From Erinaceus europaeus (taxonomy: Eukaryota > Chordata > Mammalia > Eulipotyphla > Erinaceidae), in assembly GCF_950295315.1 (NCBI RefSeq), contig NC_080175.1, forward strand, positions 81,376,066 to 81,440,065: a stretch of 64,000 nucleotides of DNA. The letters run 5' to 3'. The notes beneath the pieces were generated by a model that searched no databases, was not told the origin of the DNA, and saw nothing but the letters and a program-made list of their open reading frames with translations. Shown here piece by piece: positions 1-11,172 of the stretch; position 1 is the first letter of the stretch; every line of letters begins with the position of its first letter. Made by a program: the position numbers and the translations under genes.

Positions 1-908
1 GAAATAGATATGAACCATTCTAAATTACTGCTCCCTTATTGAAACTTACATTTCCTCAGAAATAGTAGAATGAGAAAAGATAGATATTTCTCTTTATGAC
101 CTATACTTCCTCAATGGAAATCTAAATGATGTTCTTTTGTTTCTAGAAATTACAGAACTGCAAACATTTACTCATTTTTTAGGACATTATATATTATGCT
201 TACTAATTTATTTTGTTTCCTATATTAGTAAAGTAGAAGAGAATTGTCAAAATGAAGCCCATTACTATATTTCCTGTGTGGTTTGCAATAATATCTGTAG
301 CAATAATGATGAAGACTATAGGGGAAAGGCATAAAAGAAAACTATAAATAGAATGAAAGCAAGGAAGGAGGTATATAATTAGAGGAATTATAGTAGTAAT
401 TTTAATAAAAATAAAGTATAAATTACAGAAAAGCTGATTTATTAACAAAAATTAGATTTGTAACTTATAAAATAGCTACTTGAATATGAAAAAAATCTTG
501 CTATCTCCACTTATCTCTCCAATTATTTCTTTCAAATATCTTGGACTGTAAATTTAAACTCATTGGCAAAAGATTTGATCAGCACAAATTTTCTGTGGGT
601 TATATCAATTATTATTATTTTTAATCATTTATTCCAAATTAGGGTATACAAACAATATATGCTAACTAAACTTTAAGTGGGTGAAGTTAATACTACTAAT
701 AATATTGTAAAACTCCCTGAATATGCCACAATAGGGAGGAACAATTGTGTCTCCTACTTACATAACATAAACCACGACAATTTTAAAATTATAAGCACAA
801 CTTCAAATTAGAGAATATTCCAAGTCTTAGTAGGTGTAAAGTTAGGCTCAATATATACCACATAAATATATATATAATTTCTAAAAGGAAGTTTCAAAGA
901 AGACCTAC
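1..908 (-). other. EPHA6: EPHA6 intron 3' of the exon (single-copy)
   Basis: AT-rich sequence lying downstream, in gene direction, of the minus-strand exon at 909-1033. No SINE or L1 signature and no further Eph-like coding stretch was seen on either strand. The short open frames here look like chance in AT-rich DNA. Assignment as intron follows from the intact splice donor at 908-907. Confidence 0.7.
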
Positions 909-1033
909 TTTCTCATAGTACTTGATCTCGTAGTCCAGTATTGCTCCATTGGAGAAAGCAGGTGCTTGCCAAGATAGGGCAATGCTATTTTGAGATGCCC
1001 AGTCCTTCCTTACTGTACCTATCAGAGAAGGTG
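909..1033 (-). CDS. EPHA6: EPHA6 internal exon, part of second fibronectin type III repeat
   Basis: This 125-bp exon encodes 41 complete codons of an Eph-family receptor tyrosine kinase, a membrane receptor for ephrin ligands in contact-dependent axon guidance. On the minus strand the translation runs from PSLIGTVRKDW through SWQAPAFSNG to LDYEIKYYEK. It is preceded by a split alanine codon (phase 1) and ends on a codon boundary. The NG-x-I-LDYE(I/V)KYYEK motif is the conserved start of the membrane-proximal FN3 domain of EphA receptors. The wording SLIGTVRKDWASQNS fits EPHA6 rather than EPHA3, A5 or A7, as I remember those proteins. A pyrimidine-rich tract ending CAG precedes the exon (1034-1050), and GTAGGT (908-903) follows it. 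The 125-bp length and phases match what I know of Eph genes. The reading frame has no stop or frameshift. No neighbouring EPHA6 exon is visible, which fits the very long introns of this gene. Confidence 0.93.
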
Positions 1034-1825
1034 CTGAAAAGAAAGAAAATAACTAAGCATTAGTCAGTAGGAACAAGTCTATGTAATCCTCTCTTTAATA
1101 TTTTGTCTTCCAAGCAAAATATAACCCTTGTTAGTAGAAGTAAAAAGATGGTAATACCTAAAAGTTGAGTAAGGGATACTTTTGAATTAATTCTGATTAC
1201 AAACTACTTTAGTAATCAATATTTTGCCTGATATCCATGCAGGGATGTTGAATAAGATAAAGGAAAATTCCCTGAGGAGATTTTGAAAGACTTGTGATAT
1301 TTAAAAAATAGAAAGCTAAAGTACCAAAGAGAACCAGTGGTGTGAAAGAAAATGTGCCTAACATTGTAACAGTGTAAGAGTTATTCCTAATACTAGCTCC
1401 ACTACACTGCTTTACCTGTGAATATTAGACAAACAGTAGAAATACAGTAGCAGCTCAGGTATATTCACAGAATATTGTCTTTATTGCGTATGCAATTTAA
1501 ATACAGATTCCAAACTTGGGACTGAATTCTTCTAGCATGAACAAAATTATTTTTTGCTCTAAATAAAATTGAATGGTGGATCCTATCTCTGTATATATTT
1601 ATCAACTAGCACATGCTGTTGATAATTAGCATAGAGACAGAAGCACTCCTGAAATAATTACAATTGTTAAATAATTATTGACTTTTAAAATTACATTATA
1701 AAGCCTGTATAATCAATAATTTAAAAAATTACTTTTAAAGGAATATCATTCTAATTCAAAGAGAATAACTATTTTACTATTAGCTCATTTTATTTTTCTT
1801 AAGATTGCTTTTATAAATAAAATTA
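1034..1825 (-). other. EPHA6: EPHA6 intron, acceptor side
   Basis: Intron immediately upstream, in gene direction, of the exon. The acceptor reads as a T/C-rich tract (minus strand TTTTCTTTCTTTTCAG) at about 1034-1049. The rest is AT-rich single-copy sequence without recognisable repeats. Confidence 0.7.
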
Positions 1826-2465
1826 AAACTGCTAATGCACATTGTGCTGCCAAGAACATATGTGTACACAGATCTTTTTGGATGGATGTGTTGGGTTCCT
1901 TAGGATATATCCCCAGGAGGGGAATTGCAGGGTCATAGGGTAGGTCCATTTCTAGCCTTCTGAGAGTTCTCCAGACTGTTCTCCACAGAGGTTGGATCAA
2001 TTGACATTCCCACCAGCAGTGCAGGAGGGTTCCTTTGACCCCACACCCTCTCCAGCATTTGCTGCTGTTACCTTTTCTGATGTATGACATTCTCACAGGA
2101 GTGAAGTGATATCTCATTGTTGTCTTGATTTGCATTTCTCTGACAATTAGAGACTTGGAGCATTTTTTCATGTGTTTCTCGGCCTTTTGTATCTCTTCTG
2201 TGGTGAATATTCTGTCCAAGTCCTCCCCCCATTTTTGGATGGGGTTATTTGTTATCTTGTTGTTGAGTCTGGCAAGCTCTTTATATATGTTGGTTATTAA
2301 ACTCTTATCTGATGTATGGCATGTAAAGATCTTCTCCCATTCTGTGAGGGGTCTCTTGGTTTGGGTAGTGGTTTCTTTTGCTGTGAAGAAGCTTTTTAAT
2401 TTGATGTAGTCCCATAGGTTTATACTTGCCTTAGTCTTCCTTGTAATTGGATTCGTTTCATTGAA
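1826..2465 (-). mobile_element. L1 ORF2 C-terminal fragment
   Basis: The minus strand reads the C-terminal part of L1 ORF2: [19 protein letters not shown], then [19 protein letters not shown], then [16 protein letters not shown], stopping near the FLAAQC motif. Translation is open for 144 aa, but both ORF2 ends and the 3'UTR are missing. It is therefore a truncated, inactive piece without a poly(A) tail. Confidence 0.9.
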
Positions 2466-2667
2466 AATGAAACATGAATTTATAAGATACGATCTTGAAA
2501 TAACACACAGGGACTTGTAGATTATTTAAGAATCACAGAATTTAATTTTTCCCTGTATTTTGTCACAAATTTATATTTATATATGATGCAAAATTCTTGA
2601 GTAATTTTTGGCTTCAAAAATTATCTTAAAACAAGAAATGCTTTCAGGTATATATTTTGCAGTAGTT

Positions 2668-2807
2668 TATAGAGAATGGGAAAGCTACCATGGGAGGGGG
2701 TGGGTTATGGGGATTGGGTGTTGGGAATTGTGTGGAGTTGTACCCCTCCTACCTTATGCTTTTGTTCACTAATCCTTTCTTAAATAAAAAATTAAAAAAA
2801 AAAAAAA
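2668..2807 (+). mobile_element. L1 3' end (terminal ~140 bp)
   Basis: Last part of the hedgehog L1 3'UTR: AGAGAATGGGAAAGCTA, a G-rich stretch, GTGTGGAGTTGTACCCCTCC, then AAATAAA and a poly(A) run. It is severely 5'-truncated. AGAAATGCT occurs both ~30 bp left of the element and directly after the tail, and may be the target-site duplication. Confidence 0.85.
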
Positions 2808-2944
2808 CTAGAAATGCTATAAAATCAATCTTATGGGTATTAAAACTTGTTTACTGGATATCTCAAGAACGAAAAGAATATTTTGTGTGCTCCTTAAAAA
2901 CCCAAAAAAATTGAGTCACTTATTTGCTATGTCAAACAACACTG

Positions 2945-3120
2945 GAGGTTTGGCAAGACAGCTCATCTGGGTAAGGTCATGTACACCCACTTTCCTACTT
3001 TCTCAACTGCACCGTGGAAGCTTGAATGCTATGGTATGTTTCTCTCTATCCCTCTGTCTCTTTCTTAGTATCTAGAAAATCTGGCTCAGAGTGTTAAAAC
3101 CCTAGCAACAACAAAAAAAT
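2945..3120 (+). mobile_element. Degraded tRNA-derived SINE
   Basis: GGCAAGACAGCTCATCTGGG resembles the head of old hedgehog SINE copies. It is followed by a TCTCTCT-rich stretch and an A-rich end, with many differences from the young copies. Confidence 0.45.
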
Positions 3121-3198
3121 ACATGATATTATTATTAAAAATACTGGAAAAACTTGTGACTTTTCTAAAGGAGGTTGGCACTTAAAGGCAAACATTTA

Positions 3199-3236
3199 TG
3201 GGGCCCTGGAGGTAGCTCACCTGGGAGCAGCTTATC
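3199..3236 (+). mobile_element. SINE head fragment
   Basis: GGGGCCCTGGAGGTAGCTCACCTGG matches the 5' tRNA-like head of the SINE family, sense strand. It is cut off by the antisense SINE-A that starts at about 3240. Confidence 0.5.
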
Positions 3237-3239
3237 CTT

Positions 3240-3535
3240 TTTTATTCACCTCCAGGGTTATTGCTGGGGCTCAGTGGCTGCCTGCACTAAGAATCCACCG
3301 TTCCTGGAGGCCATTTCCCCCATTTTGCTATTGTTGCCATTGGATAGGGCAGAGAGAAATCAAGAGAGGAAGGAAAGACAGAGAGGGGGAGATAAAGATA
3401 GATACCTGTAGACCTCCTTTACCGCTTATGAAGCGACCCCCCATACACACCCACAGATGGGGAGCCAAGGGCCTGAACTGGCATCCTTACTCAAGTCCTT
3501 GTGCGCTTAACCTGCTTCACTACCGCCAGGACCCC
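3240..3535 (-). mobile_element. SINE-A
   Basis: Antisense copy. From the 3' end it reads the CTCCAGGGTTATTGCTGGGG tail module, the GGACAGAGAGAAA core, a damaged CACCTGCAGG core region and the tRNA-like head ending at the complement of the GGGTCCTGGCGG start. Several substitutions suggest a moderately old copy. Confidence 0.88.
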
Positions 3536-3724
3536 CAGAACAGCTTATCTTAACATGTTCATTGGCACTCAAGTTTCATTTTACTGTACCCAATAAATGA
3601 CTACATTTTTCATGTTTTTTTAGCACAGAAATTATTTTTTCTCTTAAGATGCTCAGTAAAAAATTTTGTAATATTTAGAAGACCAGTTTTCTTTTTTAAT
3701 TGTTTTCCTAGAGACATAAATATT

Positions 3725-4315
3725 GACAGAGCAATTGTTGTCACAAGTTTTCAACCTCTCTTTTTTTACAACAGGTATCTGTACACTGATCCCACCAACA
3801 AATTCTTATACATGTTTTAACTCAATTTTCCCAGAATTACTTGTTGAAAAGACTTTTTTTTTTGTCATTTAATGTTTTGGCCTCTTTTCAAATATTAGTT
3901 GTCTGTATGTGTGAGGGGTTATTGCTGGGATCTCTTTTCTATTCTACTACCTGTGTGTCTATTTTGGTTCCAGTACCAGGAAGTTTTGATTACAAAACTG
4001 TGAAGTGAATTTGAAGTCAGGAAGTGTGATGCTCCCATTCTTGTTCTTCTTAGAATTGATCTGGCAATTCTTAGGATTTTCTAGTTCCAGGTAAACTTGT
4101 GCAGATTCTTTTTTATTCCTTTGAATATGGTTGGTGGAATCTTGACAAGAATTGCATTAAATCTGAATTTGGCTCTGTGTAGAATGGTTATTTAAACAAT
4201 GTTAATTCTTCCTATCTATGAGCATGGGGTATCTTTCCAATTCATTGTGTCTTTTTCTATTTCCTTTAGCAGTGACTCTTAATTTTTGCTGTACAGTGAC
4301 ATATTTGAGTAGTAT
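3725..4315 (-). mobile_element. L1 ORF2 fragment, reverse transcriptase C-terminal part
   Basis: Antisense L1 signature: GTACCAGGAAGTTTTGATTAC, then GTGTGATGCTCCCATTCTTG, then CTTAGGATTTTCTAGTTCC. These are complements of the ORF2 region after the RT fingers/palm. Reading frames are broken. Confidence 0.8.
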
Positions 4316-4596
4316 CTCTTATATCCAATATATTCTTGAATGGGAAAAACAAATATTTCCTTTGCTATGAAAGCACTTAGCTTTCTCTGACACAACCAGC
4401 TTCAATTTTATATCCATTTTCACCATCCTTGTCCCAACTCTGCCTCAGATTTTGCTTTTACTTTCACTAGACACAAATTAACACATCTGAATCAGTAAAA
4501 TTCTGCTAGTTTCTATAGATTTTTGTAGTAGATAACTTGATATTCTATATATGTTTTTATATAATATAACTGTAAGATATTTTAAATTGATTTAGG

Positions 4597-4835
4597 GGCC
4601 ACATACTTTATATGTAAGTACCTGGGTTCAAATCCTTGGCTATCTCATAAGAGCACTTCTACGGGAGAAGCTTCCTGGGAGTCGGCACAGTGCTACAGTA
4701 TCTCCACTTCTCTTTTGATGTGTATCTTTCTCTCTCTCTATCTTAAGGGGGGGGGAAACACCTGCCAAGAGTGGTGGGCTCATGCAGACATGAAGCCCTA
4801 TTAATGACTAGTGGCAATAAATAAAAAAAATCTGT
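4597..4835 (+). mobile_element. Old tRNA-derived SINE
   Basis: B-box-like GGTTCAAATCC, the ACGGGAGAAGCTTC body, CTCTCTCTATCTTA, and a tail ending AGTGGCAATAAATAAA. It is diverged from the young SINE-A and SINE-B copies. Confidence 0.65.
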
Positions 4836-5269
4836 TTCATTTTTGCCCCATTATTGTTGGGGATAACAACTATTTTCACTAGTTTATCTAAGTGTACAGT
4901 TTCTGACATCATGACAGTAGGTGTCTTGATGATTTCTTCTAATGTTTACAGAACCAAAATTGAGTCTGTGGCATTTTTGGCTGAAAATGATCCAGTTCAT
5001 GATTCCTTGCTAATTGTATTTTCATGATAAAGAAATTGTAGTATATTTGATTTATTAAGTTCTCATTAAGGGATTTTTTTGTTTTACACAAGTAGATCAT
5101 CGATCCCTCTTTCTATGAGCCATCAGATAGTTGACTGTAGGGCTAGTGTGGATCTTTGAAAGAGCACATCAATTGAGTACTACTGTGTTTGACCAAGTCA
5201 AGGTGGATCCTAATTTCTATGACAGATTTCTTGCTGGGAAACTGATCTAAAAAGATTTCTTAATTTTTT
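4836..5269. other. Single-copy intron
   Basis: AT-rich sequence with no repeat or exon signature that I recognise. Confidence 0.5.
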
Positions 5270-5483
5270 TCTTTTTTAAAATATTTTTATTTATTTATTA
5301 TTGGATTGAGACAGAGAGAAATTGAGAGGGAGAGACAGCGAGGGGAAGAGACAGAGAGACACCCACAGTCCTGCCTCACCACTCGTAAAGCTTTCCCCCT
5401 GCAGGTGGGGTCCAGGGACTTGAACCTGGGTCCTTGCACACTGTAATGTGTGCGCTTAACCAAGTGTGCCACTGCCTGGCCCC
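5270..5483 (-). mobile_element. SINE-B, near full length
   Basis: Antisense copy: TTATTTATTATTGGATTGAG tail, CTCTC body, CCCCCTGCAGGTGGGGTCC, CCTGGGTCCTTGCACAC, and the head ending at the complement of GGGGCCAGGCAGTGGC. It keeps recognisable tRNA A and B boxes. Confidence 0.92.
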
Positions 5484-6744
5484 CTGATTTCTTAATTTTT
5501 TAACCCATATATTTCTTAAAAACCTTCAAAGTATTTCTTTATATTAATTATCACATATACTAGAAAGCACAAGGAACAAAAATGCTATGTTTTATTCATC
5601 TAAACTGAGCATCTAAACACTAAGTTACAACAAAGATGGGAGCTTCAATAGAAGCAAAGGTCATTCTCTGTCAACAAGACCATTAGAAGCTTTTCTTTTA
5701 GTAGATAATTCATGAATATTTTATCTGAACATTTCCATGAACTTGCTATAAAAGCTGTTTCTTGGCATTTACTGAAGATGTCAGAAGTAGTTACTGTAAT
5801 TTAAGTCTTTTGCTAATATATTTTCATTTAAAACATGCTAATCACCTATAGAGTAACTTGTCTCAAATATACTAATTATAGAATTTATACTATTTAATCT
5901 AAAATCAATTTTTGTTTTCCTTTATTTGTAAATTAATATTACATTTTATTTTCATGGAAATTTACTGGAAACATATCAATGCAGAGAGTGATTTCTCTTT
6001 ACCTGAATGAGAGCGAATTTCTCTATTAACGTTTCCTCGGTCCATGCTTAGTACTAAGCAGACCATTGGGCCTCAAATCTAGCTAGTCAATCAAAACCAT
6101 TGTTTAAAACCTGCCAGTTTCTTTAGTCAGTCACGTTTATTTGGCGTTCTGGAATTCTTGTAAGATTTCTGTCTTAAAATACTGTATTTGTATATAATAT
6201 ACACATCAACAAAACCTTTAAATCGGTTAGTATTTTCACTTGCTGAAAAGAAGAAAATGATTTTTTGTATTCACTTGATTGTTCAAATTGAGAAGGAACT
6301 TAAACTGTAATATCTATCCATCTATCTATCTCTATATATCTTTAGTTACCATAAAGTGTTCTGTTTAACAGAGATATACAATGTAGGATTAAGCAAACAA
6401 ACAAATAAACATCAATCTGGAGTTAGAGTTCTTGTCTTTGAATTCTGGTTTAGCAGACTAATCAGAGAATATTAATAGGTTGTTGTAGGGAACTCAGGGA
6501 GTTAATTTATACAAAGTGATTATGTCAGTACTTAGGATATAATTATCAAAATAAATAGACAATAAATAAGTAGTGACTCTTAAAAACTGCTAGAGAATAT
6601 TTAAAGTTTATATAATATCTATATTTTGATGAAAAAATACCTTTTGCATTTGTTTATCTGAACTAGAAAATTAAGTTTTTGATCACTGCAATAAATTAAC
6701 ATTCATCATTACACATAGTTACAATTTTTTTCTTCATGTGATGA
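5484..6744. other. Single-copy intron with short ATCT microsatellite
   Basis: AT-rich sequence. A short ATCT/CTAT repeat lies at about 6311-6340. No exon or transposon was recognised. Confidence 0.5.
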
Positions 6745-6895
6745 GAACTTTTAGGATGTACTCACTTGTGGGGGTTGTATTGTGTGGAAAATTGATAAAT
6801 GTTTTGCATGTATTTGTATTTACTGTCGACTATAAAATATTAATCCCCCAATAAAGAAATTAAAAAGCCAAAAGTAAATAAATAAATAAAAGTTG
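6745..6895 (+). mobile_element. Older LINE 3' end
   Basis: TCGACTATAAAATATTAATC then CCCCCAATAAAGAAATTAAA and an A-rich tail. The same closing motif recurs at 42780, 51410 and 53590, where it ends L1-type fragments. Confidence 0.6.
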
Positions 6896-7715
6896 CTAAG
6901 AAAAGTTAATTTTTTTATTTAAGTAATTCCTACTGCATATTAAGGCCAACACAATCTAAACCTATGGTAAATTTCAAGGAGAATATGTTACACTTTTAAA
7001 AGGACAGTTGAATAGGCTGAAGAGAAAAAATCATCTACATGAAGAGGGAGTTGTCTTTACAAACAAGAAAAATTAAAATTATGCTTAAGTGAAACTAACA
7101 CATAGCAAGTAGAAATACTTGAAAATGTGTGGCTATAAATCATATGTGACTTAAATTGTGGGAAATTTCAGACAGTACATTTTAAAATTAAATTAAAAAC
7201 CTCTCATTACATTATCACTGGGATGGATACTTTGCTACATAAGTCAATTGAAATCATTTTCTTATGTAGTGTTCTTAGATAACTTACACATTTTAAATAT
7301 TGTGACTAGTCCGTCTGAGTTTTTATATTTGATTCACTTCATAGTTGAAATAATTCAGTGAATATTGTCCCTATACCAGTCTATAGGCAGCCGGTGAATG
7401 TCTCAGACTTCATTTTCTACACATTAGAAATGCAACTTGTCTACGTGTACAAGTCTGCAGTACAATATTTTTCCCTCACTATCTAAGTGCACTTGAAAGT
7501 CTTAGAGGTTTCATGAGTATACTTCAAGTAGACTATTAATCTCCTTAACTTATGTACACATCATGTATATGTATATTTCTCAAAATGACCAGTGACTTGC
7601 AAAAGGGTAAAATAGTCCCTTTGCAGAAAGTATCTTCTAAAATGTATTATGGCTGAGTATAAGTCTAATTATTTATCTTTCTGTCAGTCTTTTTTTACCA
7701 TCATGAAACCTGCAA
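6896..7715. other. Single-copy intron
   Basis: AT-rich, no recognised repeat or coding signal. Confidence 0.5.
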
Positions 7716-7716
7716 G

Positions 7717-7778
<62 letters not shown>
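7716..7778. repeat. (AT)n microsatellite
   Basis: About 60 bp of AT dinucleotides interrupted by GT and ACAC near the middle. Confidence 0.97.
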
Positions 7779-7781
<3 letters not shown>

Positions 7782-8411
7782 ATACTGAAGAGTACTTTCA
7801 TCCTTTTAGCAGGTGAAAGAAATTAAAGTTTTGTTTTTAGTTTCACATAATTAAGCCATTGATAGTTTAATTTTAAAAAATTCTTTAAAAAAATCTATTT
7901 GATTTGATGTTATCCAGCTTAACCATAGGAGATTTCTATTTGTATTTTTAAAATCAACCTAAAGCACAAATATTGTGTGTTATCAAAATAATTTTTATGT
8001 TTATTACTTTCTTGTTGTTGAAACAAAGTTTTGTTTGCAACAATGCAAGTTTTTATGTCTGCTTTTGAAATGTTTGTCACATTGGCTAGGTGTGCAATAA
8101 AGTATTGCTTCACTGTAATCTGTTTACATGTTTTGACCTTTTAAATAACTATGATAGAACACGCCAGATAGAAAATTTCTTCAGAAAGATAATACATCTT
8201 TTGATTAAAAGAAAAATAAATATAAAAACACTTGACAGAACACCTAAAACATCCCATAGTTTTTTCTTTCTCCTTGCAGAGGGTAGAAACTAATTTATGA
8301 AATTCTTTAAAAGTCTGTATGTTCTGATATAATATTACTACTGGTCAATTCAGGTCATTATGCTAAAATATATAATACAAAATTGAGTGAAGTTCCTTGT
8401 AAATTGCAGGT
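7779..8411. other. Single-copy intron
   Basis: AT-rich. Two overlapping short open frames on opposite strands look like chance. Confidence 0.5.
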
Positions 8412-8612
8412 TTTTAAATATTTTTTATTATCCTTATTTATTTATTGTAAAGAGACAGCTAGAAATTGAGAGTGAAGGGGGTGACAGGGAAAGAGACAGA
8501 CACCTGTGACACTGTTTCACCACTTACAAAGCTCCCCCCCCACCCTCACAGGTGACAACTTGAGTCTTGAACTCAGGTCCTTGAACATTATAACATGGGT
8601 GCTCAACCTTTA
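8412..8612 (-). mobile_element. SINE-B
   Basis: Antisense copy: TATTTATTGTAAAGAGACAG tail, CACCTGTGACACTGTTTCAC body, GAACTCAGGTCCTTGAAC B-box complement, and an incomplete head ending GGTGCTCAACC. Confidence 0.88.
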
Positions 8613-8825
8613 TGAAGCCAGGAAAGCTGGATATCAACTTCAGAGAGATCCCCACAATGATTATGCCTGAGTAAACTGTGTTGAATGCCCAGTGGCACCA
8701 GAAATAACACAAACCAGAAGAACCTGTCATAGGAAGATGCTTCAAATCTAACACTCAGAAATCTCAACCGTCTGCTCTTAAAATTCCCTAAATTTGGATA
8801 TAACTGCAATTTGGTGACTAAGATT

Positions 8826-9035
8826 TATTTCCCCAAGGATTCCATTCTTCTTCTAGCATTGCCCTTCTTCCATAGCCAGTCAACAGCGTCAGGTTGAGCC
8901 TGATGTAAAGTTTCGAGACCTCCTTTGAATCTGGAGAGGTGGCAGTCATTGACTATGTGTGGGTCATTGTCTGTAGCCGCAGGGGCAGTTCGGGTCGTCT
9001 CTGGATCCCCAGCGATGGAACATAGCGGCGCACCG
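8826..9035 (-). pseudogene. Fragment resembling a non-LTR reverse transcriptase C-terminus (frameshifted)
   Basis: Read across three frames, the minus strand gives CPCG, then QTMTH, then HIVNDCHLSRFKGGLETLH, then DAVDWL and a stop. This resembles the Cys-x-Cys...His...Cys zinc-knuckle tail (CPCG-xQTMxHIVxxCPLxxFxGGLxxLHxxxxDAVxWL) that closes ORF2 of RTE/jockey-like non-LTR retrotransposons. At least two frameshifts break it. The segment is CpG-rich compared with the intron. It abuts an L1 3' end in opposite orientation at 9036, and GATTTAT lies just left of it and just right of that L1's poly(A). One retrotransposition event may therefore have carried both parts. The family identification is from memory. 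A cellular mRNA is the alternative. Confidence 0.5.
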
Positions 9036-9384
9036 GCCAACCAAAAAGATATGTGTACATCTATATTCATAGCAGCACAATTCATAACAGCTAAAACCTG
9101 GAAGGAACCCAGGTGCCCAACAACAGATGAGTGGCTGAGAAAGCTGTGGTACATATACACAATGGAATACTATGCAGCTATCAAGAACAATGAACCCACC
9201 TTCTCTGACCCATCTTGGACAGAGCTAGAAGGAATTATGTTAAGTCAGCTAAGCCAGAAAGATAAAGATGAGTATGGGATGTCCCCACTCATCAACAGAA
9301 GTTGAGAAAGAACAGAAAGAGAAACTAAAAGCAGGATCTGATTAAATCTAGAGTAGGGCACCAAAGTAAAAACCCTGTGGTGAA

Positions 9385-9470
9385 GGGGAGGGTGGCCATT
9401 GGGCTTCCTGGCATGGCAGGGGGGTAGGGAGGTGGGGGGGTGGGAGGGTGGGGGGGGTGGTTGGGATGGG
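9385..9470 (+). repeat. G-rich tract in L1 3'UTR (potential G-quadruplex)
   Basis: At least six runs of three or more G within ~70 bp, including GGGGGGTAGGGAGGTGGGGG. G-rich 3'UTR tracts are a general feature of mammalian L1. The other L1 copies at 17830, 29150 and 35320 have weaker versions. Confidence 0.8.
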
Positions 9471-10257
9471 ACACAGTCTTTTGATGGTGGGAATGGTGTT
9501 TATGTACACTCCTATTAAATTGTAGACATATAAACCACTATTTATTTAATATGAGAGGGGAAAATTGATCATATGTCTAGAACTTCTTAAAACACAGACT
9601 GAGTCTTTAATATATTGGCTGTCTTTGATACGTTGACTCTCTCAGGAGCCTGAATCAGGGGGAACAGAGGCAACTGGTAGCACAGCTATATACAAGATGC
9701 TGGGTATTATGCCCCAAACCCTAACAAAGGGACTTTTCAAAGTTAACCCAATTACCAAATAATGTGATGATGACAATAACTATCCATTGTCTTCTTGAAC
9801 CCTAGGACAGCAGGAACCTCACATTTCCACCATAGAGCCTATATTTCCCCCAGTCCTGGAACCTTAGGGTGGGGGCCACTTTCCTGCATGCTTCTCTCAA
9901 TCCAAATCAAATAATCTTGATTGGATAATAATATTGGCAATCCAATCAAAGCAACGAGTGCCACCTAGCATGCTTCACTTCAGACTGTGTCCAGAGACTT
10001 CAGGTGTGGAATGACAACCCTTTTTCATCACTCGGGTGAGACCTTTCCTTTCATAGTATTCTCTAATTCCATTCCAGGTGGTCCACTCCCCAATAAAGTC
10101 CCCAAACCTAGATATTGTCCAGGTCCCCTGAGAGAGAGCATATGTTCACACGTGCCCATAAACTAGGGAAAAATATATATGTGAAAGCTGAAATACACAA
10201 TAGTATGCAGGGAATACCTCCCAACACTTTATCTGCATTATTCCAGCCTTTAGGTCC

Positions 10258-10593
10258 ATGGTAGTTCAACAATTTGTTTGGCTTTGTATGTTAACTCTCT
10301 TTTCAGCCACCAGGTTCCAGATGCCAGCAAGATGCCGACCAGACTTACCTGAACAGATGACCCCACCAATGTGTCCTGGAGCTCCACTTCCCCAGAGACC
10401 CACCCTACTAGGGAAAGAGAGGCAGACTGGGAGTATGGACCGACCAGTCAACGCCCATGTTCAGCGGGGAAGCAATTACAGAAGCCAGACCTTCCACCTT
10501 CTACAACCCTCAACGACCCTGGGTCCATGCTCCCAGAGGGATAGAGAATGGGAAAGCTATCAGGGGAGGGGAAGGGATATAGAGATAGGGTAG
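10258..10593 (+). other. Open frame within L1 3'UTR (111 aa)
   Basis: The same frame (QMP.RC/GCRP..P...TPPMCPGA, or the alternative VNAHVQRGSNYRSQTFHLLQ) stays open in other L1 copies at 15081-15479, 29928-30365 and 36084-36560, reaching 158 aa. There is no recognisable domain. It may simply reflect sequence conservation of a young 3'UTR, so coding is not claimed. Confidence 0.3.
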
Positions 10594-10668
10594 TGGGAAT
10601 TGTGTAGAACTGTACCCCTCTTATCCTATGATTTTGTTAATGTCTCCTGTCTTAAATTAAAAAAAAAA

Positions 10669-11172
10669 CGATTTATGTTTCTTTCATTCCATAGAAATGC
10701 TTCTTTTCCCTTACTCTATATGGAGCCCATTTGTAAGATTTGCCTCTAAAAATCGAACACAGCTACATAATTGAAGTTACCTACTTTTAGGACTGAGAAA
10801 CTGGTCCTGTGAAGTAACTGAACTCAATGATCAATTTGGAGGCTCTTGAAAAATTTCAAAGGTAAGATTATAGGAAGGTAAACATCTGCCTCCCCTAAAT
10901 GTGTCTTTTTGTCAAAAAGTTCATTTCCTGCCTGTGGCACAGAAGGCTGTGGTTTACTTTGTCCTTTTGAGACATTTATGCAGAAACAATGTGTCTGTTT
11001 TCTTCCAAAAGGGCGTCTCCCTCAATGTATTGGGAAGACAGTATACTTAAATCCCTTTCAAAAGAGAAATTATAATTTGAATTTGCAAAAAACTACTCAT
11101 ATCTTTATTCACTATGCCTTCTTAGCAACCTCTCTAAACTTCCCTTTTTCATCCTCCTTCAAATGACCTTTT
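10669..11172. other. Single-copy intron
   Basis: No repeat recognised. It ends at the TTTTGTTGTAGAATTT site where the next SINE inserted. Confidence 0.5.

Larger units (their letters stand above)
9036..10668 (+). mobile_element. L1 3' end: ORF2 tail plus full 3'UTR
   Basis: Begins inside the last ~85 codons of ORF2 ([54 protein letters not shown]) and stops at about 9303-9305. A ~1.36-kb 3'UTR follows, containing a G-rich tract (9385-9470), AAATCAAATAATCTTG and the closing GGGATAGAGAATGGGAAAGC module. It ends in poly(A) at 10659-10668. It looks young: the ORF2 tail is open and the end is intact. Confidence 0.95.

Noticed and set aside
1826..2807. A single twin-primed L1 made of the antisense ORF2 piece (1826-2465) and the sense 3' end (2668-2807)
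   Set aside because: About 200 bp of non-L1 sequence separates them and the sense piece has its own candidate duplication, so two separate events are more likely.
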